Source of the DNA: Allacma fusca
Lineage: Eukaryota > Arthropoda > Collembola > Symphypleona > Sminthuridae
Length of the DNA stretch: 64,000 nucleotides
Direction of reading: 5' to 3'
NCBI GenBank assembly: GCA_947179485.1
Contig: OX359249.1
Location: 310,001 to 374,000 of the forward strand
Shown here one piece after another: positions 50,828 through 61,992 of the stretch. A model generated the notes under the pieces. The model was not told where the DNA came from, did not search any database, and saw only the letters and a list, made by a program, of their open reading frames with translations. Both the position numbers and the translations under genes were made by a program. The first letter of the stretch is position 1, and the number at the start of each line of letters is the position of its first letter.

Positions 50828-52820
50828 GCAAAAACTCGGCGGAAGTTACATGTACATTAGGTGTGAAGATTTTTCAGGACAAAAATGATTGAGGAAAATG
50901 TTTTGAATACGCATGGAATCATGGAAATGTAGAAAGAATTGAAGAGAGAGGACTCCTTGATGTGTCGTCCTGCACCAGAATTCAATGGGCTGTAGTAGTA
51001 ATTAGTAATGATAATTTGTTACTTAAGTTTAATAAACAATGTATACTCATGCCCTAATACTGTTGACTGTTCATTATTACTTGTTTGAAGAGGACAGGAA
51101 TGCGGATATTAAATGAGGAAATTTTCGAATTTTTCAATTAGGAAACGCTCTGCCTGACTATGAGTTTAGCGTGGAAATGTGACGGTACTGACACTGACAT
51201 TGACAACACGCGGACCGCACTTGACCGCAGACAAGTTGCACCTTCAACGTATGTACTTATTTACGTCGTGGAACTTTAAAAGTTGCTCCAATTAATTACG
51301 CCCTGAAAAGTAATGAATGAAACAAATATTATTGTAGGCACCAGTAAACTCTGGCATGCGGTGAATAATAGTTTGTGTAATGTGTAAGTAAGTAAGTACG
51401 TAAAGTGAAGTAAAGTAAAAGTGGAAGAGCAGGTTATTATAGCCAAAGAAAGTAAATAACTAAATGAAGATGAGAATTACCTTGGCCAGTGATGTACAGT
51501 GTTTGATGCGCTCCTTCTTCAGTTCCACGAGTCAGACTCCTCGGACTCCTCTTTCATTCACTCCTTCAGTTCTGCTAACATTCGACTCATTGTCATTGTC
51601 ATTGTCATTGTCATTGTCATTGTGTTTTTGTGATTATCAGTCCTTTCCAAAACTAGTCCTAGTCAGTATGAGTAGTAGTGAGTGGAAAGTGGAAACTATT
51701 GTTGAAATTGAGGGATTTTTTAAATCTAGTGGTTAGAAGCCTTTGTATGTGATAAATCCAGGGAATATTAGGGAATTGTAATCCTTGTCTGTCGTTTTGA
51801 AAAACTCGTACCTCAAATTTAGTGGATGCCTTGTTTTTTGAGAAGGAGGCCTAAAAATTGTTGAGGAACCTAAGGGAGGCTGATTATGAATAAATAGACC
51901 TAGTGAGTCTTCCTGGAATATTTAAGTCCAAGTTATTATTAGTTAGTAATTATTATTTTGGATTTATCGAGTCCCACTGATTGTGGAGGAGTAGTTGTGA
52001 GTAAGTGGGAATAGTGGGAATAGTGGGAATAGTGGGAATAGTGGGATGTCCAGGGATTGATTTGAGGAGTTAGTCTAGGAGTGGACATCACTGGGATAGG
52101 ACAGTATAACTATACATAAGTACTGTAGTAGCTGGGTTGTCCGTGCTAATCTGTTCTCTCGTGTCTTCTATTCACAGAGTTTGTTGTCAACGAGGAACGG
52201 GAAGGACGCGTCGCCGATAAGTCCACAATCCACAATCCACAATCATTGAGCCAAGTTCTTCCCCATTGTCTCGCACTGTCCTCACTGTACTCACTGTCCT
52301 CTTTGAGGCTGCTTCACTTTTATTCCTGACGACGTGTAATTATAGTGCAATAGTGGAATTGTGGAATCCCTGTGGAAACGTGAGGAAAAGACTAGATTTT
52401 TCCAACATTTGTTTCCCTGCAGATTTTGCGTTGATCTGGAAGCGATCTCATCAATCTCATCAATCTTTTACCACAACCGGCGAGCAAGTCTAAGTAAAAT
52501 GTAACCGTAACCTTTGACTTTGTTAATTCTTCGCTCCTCATCTAACACTTTTTACATTCTGCAGCACATCTTCCCACTTCCAACGTCCAACCCTCTCAGT
52601 CCGGACCTCTTAGTCGGATCTCATAATCAGCACCAGACTCACTACGAATTCCAGTCGGGAAAATTCAAGAGTAGGAATCAAGAGAGGATTCGTCCGATCA
52701 TCTGCTTCTGCTACAAAAGGAAACTCTTGTCGTCTTGTCATACAGGAGTTCATTTCTTCAGGACCAATAGTTTGGAGCGCGTGTGAGTTAAGCTCTTGTC
52801 AAACAAAGTTGTTGAAAGAG
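50828..52820. other. Intergenic region and likely SRSF1 promoter / 5' UTR
   Basis: It contains a CATTGT array (51590-51623) and a GTGGGAATA array (52006-52046). Sequence 52150-52820 probably includes the SRSF1 5' UTR. No coding exon was recognised. Confidence 0.5.
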
Positions 52821-54459
52821 ATGTCGAGGAACGAGTGTCGTGTTTACGTCGGAAACTTACCTCCGGACATTCGCACCAAAGATATTGAGGATCTCTTCTT
52901 CCGATTCGGCAAAATCTTGTATGTGGACCTCAAGAATCGACGGGGACCGCCCTTTGCCTTTGTAGAATTTGAAGACCCTAGGTAATAGTTCTGTCCATCA
53001 AAACACAAACAGTCCATTTTTTGGGTAAGGGAGGCTCAAATGCTCAAATACCACGAGACTACTCAACCAATAACCAACCAGGGGACTTACAATGCTCTCA
53101 GTATTATAATTTTGGATTCAGGCCAATCAAAAAGGCATCTCAAACTTTGTCGCGTTAAGACGAAATTACAATTCTGTGGGTTACTACTGGTATTAGTAGC
53201 GAGGAAATGTTTTACGCTTTCCCCAAGTCCAAGTGGGGCAGTAAAATGAGTATCCTAATTTATTTCGACATTTATCATGTCGAAATATTTGTTGGGTAAA
53301 CGCGAGTCATTTCCTCATTGTGAGATATGCATCCATCCGGATGGTGTAGAAAGTATTCCGTCAAGAAGGAAAAGGAGGGTTTTTTAATTCTATTCATCTC
53401 TGCGTCATTGACAGGGATGCTGAGGATGCTGTCAACAAGAGAGATGGTTACGACTACGATGGATACCGACTTCGCGTTGAATTCCCGCGTGGAGGTACTC
53501 GTGGAAGAGGAGCTGGAGGAAGAAGCGGTGGTAGTGGTGGTGGAGGTGGAAGTGGAGGGGATAGAGGAAGAGGAGCACCGGCTCGTCGTTCCCAGTATCG
53601 TGTCATCGTATCGGGTACGCACCTTCTTAGCTTCTTCTGCATTCGGAATCTTCGGACACTCTTTTTCTCGAATAGAATCTGCGTGGGATGTGAATGGTTC
53701 GCGCGCGCCGCGGTTAGGCCTGTTCTATAGGAAACTTTTTTCGCGGAAAAAGTTCCGACTAAAGGAGACATCAGCTGTAGTGTGCACAAGTTTTTCAACA
53801 TAAAATTTTCTATGGAATGGGATTTCATTTGTTTAATGCAACAAGCTTAACCGGTGCGCTCGAAACATCATGTGCAGACTTTGTGTTCGCATAAAGAGAG
53901 GAGAGTTGCCATGTGTGGTTGGTGGGCAATAGAGAGGAAAAGTCGAGTCTTTGGAGTGACAAAAATGGATTGTGGAAATTAAACCCGCAATAGGACTTCC
54001 ACCGAGTGGGAGCTGGCAGGACCTTAAGGATCATATGAGAGAGGCCGGAGACGTCTGCTTTGCTGACACGTACAAGGATGGAACCGGGGTAGTAGAATTC
54101 CTTCGATACGAAGATATGAAGTATGCCGTCAAGAAACTGGACGACTCTAGATTTCGCTCTCATGAGGTAAGCCACGTCTTAAGCCCTATCTTATTTACTT
54201 ATTACTTGTATTATTCCCCTGGAGAACCACCTATAGTACTTATTTTACACTCATGACATTTTATTAGGGAGAAAGCTCATACATTCGGGTCAAAGAAGAC
54301 TATGGAGGTGGCTCCAGTTCTGGAGGAGGTGAAAGCCGAGGAGGGAGGTCAAGAAGCCGAAGTTATACTCCCCGTAATCGCCGAGGGTCCCCGTCATACT
54401 CGCCAAAGCGAAGTGCTTCACGTAGTCGATCTCGATCGCGTTCATACGACCGACGCTGA
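52821..54459 (+). CDS. SRSF1: Serine/arginine-rich splicing factor 1 (SF2/ASF)
   Basis: Four coding exons: 52821-52981, 53415-53614, 53994-54166 and 54268-54459. All introns are GT-AG and in phase, giving 241 residues (human has 248). RRM1 starts at once, with RNP2 as VYVGNL (8-13) and RNP1 within PPFAFVEFE (44-52). A Gly/Arg-rich hinge follows. RRM2 carries the SR-family signature SWQDLKD (127-133), the RNA-contact helix of the pseudo-RRM. The tail is a short Arg/Ser domain ending [11 protein letters not shown]. The protein binds exonic enhancers, recruits U1 snRNP and shuttles from the nucleus. The RS domain is phosphorylated by SRPK/CLK kinases in the family. The ATG is followed directly by the conserved N-terminus, so the start is secure. 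Confidence 0.97.
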
Positions 54460-57400
54460 TTGGAAAATGTTGAGACAAAACCCTTTCCAGCAACTTCATA
54501 TCACCAACCAACCAGTCTCATTTGATACTTCTACGTAATTATATCTAGGACGGTGGCATGAGCGTGTCCAAGAATAATAATTCCTACGTGAATGATGATA
54601 AAAGTGTTAGTGCGGGGAGGGAGGCGACATGGAGTTTTCACTTAACTATAAGACGTTCCACAGATAACATATTATTATTACTACTATTATGATTATGATT
54701 GCTACAGTTATTATTATTGCGTACTATTATTACATGGAGACAAAATATCCAAATATAATATATGATTATATACAAGTACTAATGACACAGATTTCTCTGT
54801 ACTCTTTTATTCATCATGATTAAATCAATCAGGAAAAGTAAATCAACAACACGGCTACTTTAAAGGCCAGCGCAACATGACGTATAAAATAGGAAGGTTA
54901 GTGGAGTCGCTGGGCCGGGCCAACAATCGTTACTAGGTCTTGGGTTCTTCACGTTTCTCCTTTGGTTTCCACACAAACTCGGGGAAAAAGTAATCGATTT
55001 CGAGGAGGTTGTGAATTACCAGATCTCCACATGATACAAGTACAGTTATGCCCATGTGGGAAGGCCAAAGATGGGTCTGATTGGCAAAAATTAATTTTTA
55101 TCTATCTATACATGTATAGAACTGTACTTGGGCACCCTATTATTGTTTAAAATCGACTGATATTTTATGTGGAGACAACTTGTAAATACTCGCACACATA
55201 GGTTTCTTTTTCATTTTGGTGGATCTGTGCACTGAAAGTTTTGTTTCAACCAAACCATAAATGAAGGTTGACAGGGAATTAGTCTTGTACATGGTTTTCA
55301 TTTTCTTATATAAGCGTTTCACTATATTAGCATTATAAACTGGCAAACTGTGTATCTTACTTTTACCTTAGTTTATAATTACGTCAGTGTGTTTCTGCAT
55401 ACAAGGAGAGTGGATACCCGCTTGGAAGATATTTTCTTGCATTCTCCTAGTAGTGAGTGGAATAGCTATTTCCTGGCCAAAATGGGATTATTTTAAGTAC
55501 ATGTTTTAGCGGAGATTCGGTGCTCCCTCTTGCTTATTTACTTTTTAAACTTTTGCTTTGGATAACGCAGGAAACAAAGGAGAAAAGGCTCAAACTTAAG
55601 TGCATGTACTTACAGAATTACAGTAAGTATACTTACTTAACTTCTATAGTCAGTAGGACTCGAACCACTGCTCAAAGAGAGTTGCTTTCTTTTCATGCAT
55701 GTACACCTGGAGAAAGATTCCGAGATAGTATGCAGTTGCATTTGACTTCCGCATAATTATGCACGCAAGTATTATTATTGCACACCTCAGAATGCTGGAC
55801 CAAAACAGGAACGGCACAATTACATATAAGACATGCAATAAATTATTTATTGAAGTGATTTCACGGTTGGACAATTATCTGTATTATTATATCTTGCCAA
55901 AAGTTCAAAAACAGTAAAACCTGATCAGAGTGTTACCACTTATACATAGGGATAATAAGGGATATAAGGAACCTACCCTGTAAAAACATTATAATAATTG
56001 TGGGCAATGTATTATTCACAGCTGGAGCATCTGAAACCTGAAAGCCTTTTAAAAGTCATCTCTGCCACGGCATTGCTTTTTGCTGTTATTTGGTGGAAAA
56101 ATAAAGTATGTGAGCAGTACAGTGAGGAATGTGAGATTAAGTTAAAAGGGAGCTGATTGATTTGGCTGTTGACCTTGAGATGTTGTGACTCGGCTGACCC
56201 AGTCGGTGGTTTGAGAGTACTTATTAGATTAGCGGTGCATGTTCGGAGGTGGATAGAGTTGGATTATCGGAAGGAGGGTACAGATGTGTGCTCTGGTCCC
56301 ATGAATGTCTCAAGGATGACTGGTAAGTGAGTGAGGAAAGGAAGGAGGAGATGCATTTTCCCTGGATTCCACATCACTTTCGGAATTGGCAAAAAACGTG
56401 TTTATAAAGTAATAATAAAGTTGATTTGGTGGCAGTGGTTTGGGTGTATGAGTGTGTGCCTCACTCGGCGATTATTTTGGAGCGGAGTGAGCATTTCCCT
56501 CAACCTCCTGCAACTGTTTTCCCTCTTTGCCAGCAAAACAGAGCCCAAGAGTCAATTGCTCTTCTTGTCTTTATTTAGTTGGTTCCGTTCACTTGTTCAA
56601 GGCGCACAAGGAGAGACAAGACATGAGGACGGAGGTTGTGTGACTGTGCAGAGAGGAAACCGCAAGCTATCGCAGGTTATTCCGATCCTTCCTGGTTTCT
56701 TTCCTCCTTCGTCCACGGACTGGTGAAGTGCTTTCCTCAGTCCAACCCTGTGTAGTGCTTGCCAAGTGTAGACTGGATATTGTTGTTGTGGTGATTTCTC
56801 TCTCTGCTGACATGAGCAATTGACAAGTGGCCAGTGAGTTCGTTCCTGCGGTTCAGCCCTAGCCTCATGGGAGTTTCATACGAGCCCAACTATTTTAATA
56901 TGACCCGAAACTGTAAGTCTTTCATTCCCAACTCATTCTTTGCTAAAGGTGCTGAGAGAGGATGAGCACAGCGGAAAGTACGTGTCTCTTCTCGCTCATT
57001 AGATAGACAGTCTTCTCGCCTCTCTCTGCCTATCCTCAGTCGTCTCCAACACACTTCACATGACCATAGTTCCATGCCATGCTCATCCCTGAACCAGGCT
57101 AGGTATTTTCGGTGTGAGGCAAAAATAAAACTGGGAGGCATGCAACAAGTATTTTGCGAACCCCGAAGGCCCTCCAATCTCCTTCCTCCTTCCCCTTCCA
57201 CCCAACAACTCCTGTCACACCGTCCTCCTCCCTGTCCTTCCCAAGCATCTCAGCCAAGTCAACGCAACATCAACCACTTGTCCGGTCGAACCTGACCCCA
57301 TGACCACTGTCACGTCTGCTCTGCCTCATGTCAACTTGTCAACCAATCGCGAGGACGAGGGACTCTCAGTCCGTCGGCTCCCCTCACCGCCACTCGGACT

Positions 57401-57669
57401 CTTTTCATAGCGTCTGCTGCATGTAACAGAGAGAGAGTGGCCGGTCGTTTCCTTCCTGGGGAACCTAATTAGACTGCTGAGCACGGTGGTGCACCTCAGA
57501 AAACCTCCCAGGTTAAAATTAGTTCTCCTTTCCCAATGCCTAGCTTAGTGCTCATTTCCTTGCAAGAGATAGACGACGGTTCAGTCTCCTCTCATCCTCG
57601 CAGCATCCGCATCATCGTCACAGATCTTTTCCCGCATTCACTCGCTGCTCGTCTGTCCACTGTCCATTG
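54460..57669. other. SRSF1 3' UTR, intergenic DNA and 5' region of the RhoGAP gene
   Basis: The first several hundred bases should be SRSF1 3' UTR. The 57300-57669 stretch is GC-richer and probably contains the RhoGAP 5' UTR; the frame is open from 57544 to the ATG but holds no earlier ATG. Frames around 56330-57295 have no domain and may include untranslated exons. Confidence 0.5.
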
Positions 57670-60600
57670 ATGGAACGAGACAGACGCAAGGGAAGCAATA
57701 AGTCCTCGTCGTCCATTGCAGTGAAGAAGGAGAGGTGGCTCTTGACGAGGAAGACATGGCGCTACATGTCAGATGCCGTTGGAAACTTCCTCCCTTCAGA
57801 CCACAGACCTGGCACATCCTCTGACCAACCGCCTACGCAGATTACTGGGCAGAGCCCGGAATGCCTGCATGGACAGGAGTGTCCCGTTGTGACCCGGGTC
57901 CAAGGTTTCAGTGAGTGCACCACGATCAGTGAGTCCCTGGACGTGACGCTGGATGCCGAGCACTGGTTCACCGCCGCCTGTGACAAGCAGGACCACTTCC
58001 TCATTTGGACCGGATCTGGACCTCCAGGTATTCAGTCCTTGTCATTGCACCAGCAAGTCAACGTCCAGTCAGTCCCGTCGGGCAATCCCACCAAGTCAAC
58101 GAGCTGTGGGCAGGACGACGATGATGTGTCTGAGTGTTACGACCGAGATGAGTACGATGAGTACGAGGACGAGGCGGTCACTCAGGTGCGAAAGAGCAGC
58201 CTGGCATCTTCAATTAGTTCAGTCATTAGTGGACTTAGTTTCCTCAGATCACACTCCTGCCTTCCACCACAGTCTCCACCTCCTGATGGCAGTCAAAGTG
58301 GTGGTTGGGTCAGGGAAAATAAGCGAGTGTCTGTGGGAGTGCAAACCGATCCGTTTCCCGAAGAAACCCTCAACAGACTCCGCCGTCTCCACAGCAGTCG
58401 GGATGAGTTGCTCTTCGGTCCTGGAGGGAGTGCGGGAGATGGAGAGAGAGTGGAAGAGAGCAGTGTAGCCAACAGTGAAAAGATCACTCCAATTCGTTCA
58501 GCTCACAGTGTGACTAAAGATGTAGCCTGTGAGAGCGATGCGAAGGTCATGTATGAGTCAACGTCCTCTGGCTACTCTTCATGCGCCCCTCCACTCACCT
58601 CCAGCGCATCCCAACCACTATCAACCAGTCGAAGCGCCAAGAAGGATGAAGACTCTGCCTACTCAGCCTCAATCAGTGACACAGTAATGCGCTATCTCCG
58701 TATGGTTCGCAAGAACTCCAAGGTAGACAAAAGTGACATGGACAGGTTCAAAACAGTCAACTATGACCCGTCCTTAAGGAACATCAAGTCAAAGAATGTC
58801 ACCGTAGAGGAAGCTTTGGAGCACGAAAAGAAGCGAGCACAAGGTCTCCTACCCACTACGCAAACCGAGACATCTCCTCATCCTCCACCACCACCACCGC
58901 TGGAGAAACCAAACAGAACTAGGGACTCTGGTGACGTTCCCATGTCCGAGAAAATTGAGGGTGAGGGGAGGAGGAAGGTCTTACCGTCGGTAGGAATCCA
59001 GGCTGGAGAATCCCTCGTGCGTTTTCTCAAACTCTTTCATCGTCGCAAAGTAGCGGAAGACCTTTCCTCGCCTTCGTACTGCTCCTCACATTCTCCGACG
59101 GAATTAGCTAGCCCAAGGGGCTCCGTCGCTACTACACAGATGAGCAGCAGTGGCAGCGATAATTTAGAATCGGTATCAAGAAGGGGTGGCGGAAGTTCGG
59201 CTCGAGCATCTTTCGACACAAACTTTGACCCATTGGACGAGTACGACGACGTCTTTACTCCCGCTCACCACCAGCACCTCTCTAGGTTACCTCACGTACC
59301 ACAGTCTGCGAGTTGGAAGCGAAAGCGCGATGTTGAGACCTTACAAACGACAGATAGGCGAAAAGGGCAGTCACAGTCATCCAGCAAATATCAGCAACCA
59401 GACAGGAATACCTCAAGAGTCATACATGGAAGAGGAACAGATGTGAGATCAAGGGCACGTTGGAAGGAAGACGAGGAGTGGACCGTTCCCTCTACCTCCC
59501 CCTCTTACCTCTCTCCTTCGTCGTCTCCATCGCATTTTGGCGCAAGGGTTGGGGAAGCTCCCTGGAACAGTGATTCCCCTCGTCCTCCTTCCTATTCGTC
59601 TTCCTCTTCCCCTCCGCTCCCCCCTCCTCCTCCTGCTAGCGACAATGAGCTCACACAGGGGCAAGGCAGGTGGTTAGGGTCAGAGTTGTCATGTCTAGGT
59701 TCATCTGCAGGGTCTGGTCAAGGAACTGGAACTAAACTTGTATCCTCACCTCTTTCAGTCATGCAAAAGTCCAAGTCATCCTCGAGTGTCCTTCACCAGC
59801 CGTCCTCCTCATCGTCATCTGCCAGTGGGAACTACTCCTCCCAAACTGCCAAACTAATCTCTAAGTCTAAGTTGTGGCGTTCGAAGAAGCCGGCTGGTCC
59901 GAACCAGGCGAGAGCAACGTCAACATGGACACCGCAGGTAAGTGGAACGGAAAGGATTACAAAAAGTTATTGAGTTTGTTGTGCAGTCACAACACTAGAA
60001 TATGATTTTGGTTTTTAGGGCCAGTCAGGTATTTGGACGAGTTTGCTGAGTGGACGGCAAGTGATTTTGGAAAGTACAAATGTGCGGCGGTTGTCCGCGG
60101 AGGAATGCACGGCCCTTCAGAAAGTGGCACTCGCCAAACTCTCATCCATGAATCTGGGAGTGGATATCAAGATACCCCGACCAGGTAAATCATTGGACTA
60201 ACAACAGTTAGCACGTATATTTTGAGCCCAAAATGAAATAGTTGATGTATTAGTCTTATGTACATGCACTTAATTGCTACTGCGCTTTGTACAGACAAGA
60301 CAAGTGGAGCGAGTCCTGGTACAAGCAAGCCAAAGCGTAGGCCGTACCTGCTCAAGAAAAAAGCCCTGTCCACCGGATTCTTTGACTCGAAGCGCGAGGA
60401 GCTCAACAAAGGTGACCATACAGCGTCCTCCTCCACCCGCTCTCTGTCAGTTTGTGTGCATCGTAGCTCATCACACGCATTGGCAGAGTTCATCTCGGCA
60501 GAGTTGGGTGGAGTTGGTCCGTGCAGGGCCATTCGGGCATCTTCTTGGCACTCGGCCACAATAATTTTATCCCATCCAATGTGTGTCTGCATCTTCTCAC

Positions 60601-61902
60601 TCCTTTGGACTACTTCCACGTCCACCATCTCCTCTTGCCCCGCATCCACCCACACGAGCACGACCGAGCATTGCAAAGCATGTCTTATTTACGTAAGCCA
60701 AAGCTAGTACTCGCGTGAGCTGGCAATGTGTCCACACTTGGACGTGACGTGTGTGGGTAAGTTTGCAGATGCGTTGGTCAAGTGAGAGACTATGTGTCGT
60801 GGACACAAGAGCAGTCCGCATTCCTCTCGCTCTCTCCGCGTCTCTCGGTGCGAGGAGACTGCGAGGGAACGGGAGTTAATTTTAGAAGACCCACTTCCCA
60901 GAGACGAGTGCCAAGATGCTTGCCAAGCAAAAGCTTGCCTTGTCGTAGTCTTTTATCTCTCTATGATTGCTGGCAGAGGTGGCGAGCGGACTGGTCTTCA
61001 ACATCCCTCTCCAGCAATGTCTGCGCAATGACCGCGAACGACGCAAGGCTGCCGACTCAGTTGAAGGTAGCCCTGCTGTCCCATCGAGCAGCCCCCTATC
61101 CCGTCAACCCCATCACTCCAGTCGTCTGTCCGTGTCTTCGGACCAGACCAACAAAGACAAACAAGTAACCCAGGACACCTGCTTCTGTCTCTATGCATTC
61201 ATTAATTAACTAGTTCACTTGAGTATTTTATTAACGTGTCCTTTCTCATTGCTGACTGGGCCGAGTGGACCTCGTGACCCAGTCGCTGCTTTAACTCTTT
61301 CTGCACTTACAAACTCGCAGTGTTGACACTCTCTTATGCCTCAATGCTTTCAATCGTTTTGGATGCCGTCCACTCAATTGCCACTTGATCTCTTTCAGAT
61401 TCCTTCTGCTGGCTCAGCTGAGAGTTTGTTATGGACGGAGAGGCCGCAGATGTTCCCCGCGGACCCAGACCTACCCCACCATGTACGCTTTCCTCTTCTT
61501 ATTATTGTAACACTATCTCTCAACCTAATAGACTCGTACTTATCACTCTTTCTGTGACTCTTAGCCTCCGCCTGACGAGGACAGTGAGTGGGGCCAGGTC
61601 CCGGACTTGGTAGTCGCTTGTGTAAAGCACCTAGAGTCATTCGGTCTCCATACTACCGGCATCTTTCGCGTCAGTAGCTCTCTGAAGCGCACGAGACAGG
61701 TCAGTCAGGTCGTTGTGTTATAGTCAAACCCAAATAATAAGGTGGCCATCTAATTTATATAAGTCGTCAAACTACATCTTTGAGGTCATTTCCACCTCAC
61801 AACTAGTTAGGAATATACAGACAACCCTCGCTATAACGGATGACTGTATAGCTGATATTTCGCTGCGACGGGCTCTTATGCCTGTCCCCAGCAAAACAGT
61901 CA

Positions 61903-61992
<90 letters not shown>

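Noticed and set aside
53327-53803. A 158-codon frame overlapping SRSF1 exon 2
   Set aside because: Its Val/Glu-rich run is the out-of-frame reading of the Gly/Arg hinge; the spliced SRSF1 frame explains the sequence.
55640-55710. GGTTCGAGTCC on the minus strand as a tRNA T-arm
   Set aside because: The stem around it has mismatches and an asymmetric loop, and no other tRNA arm can be drawn.
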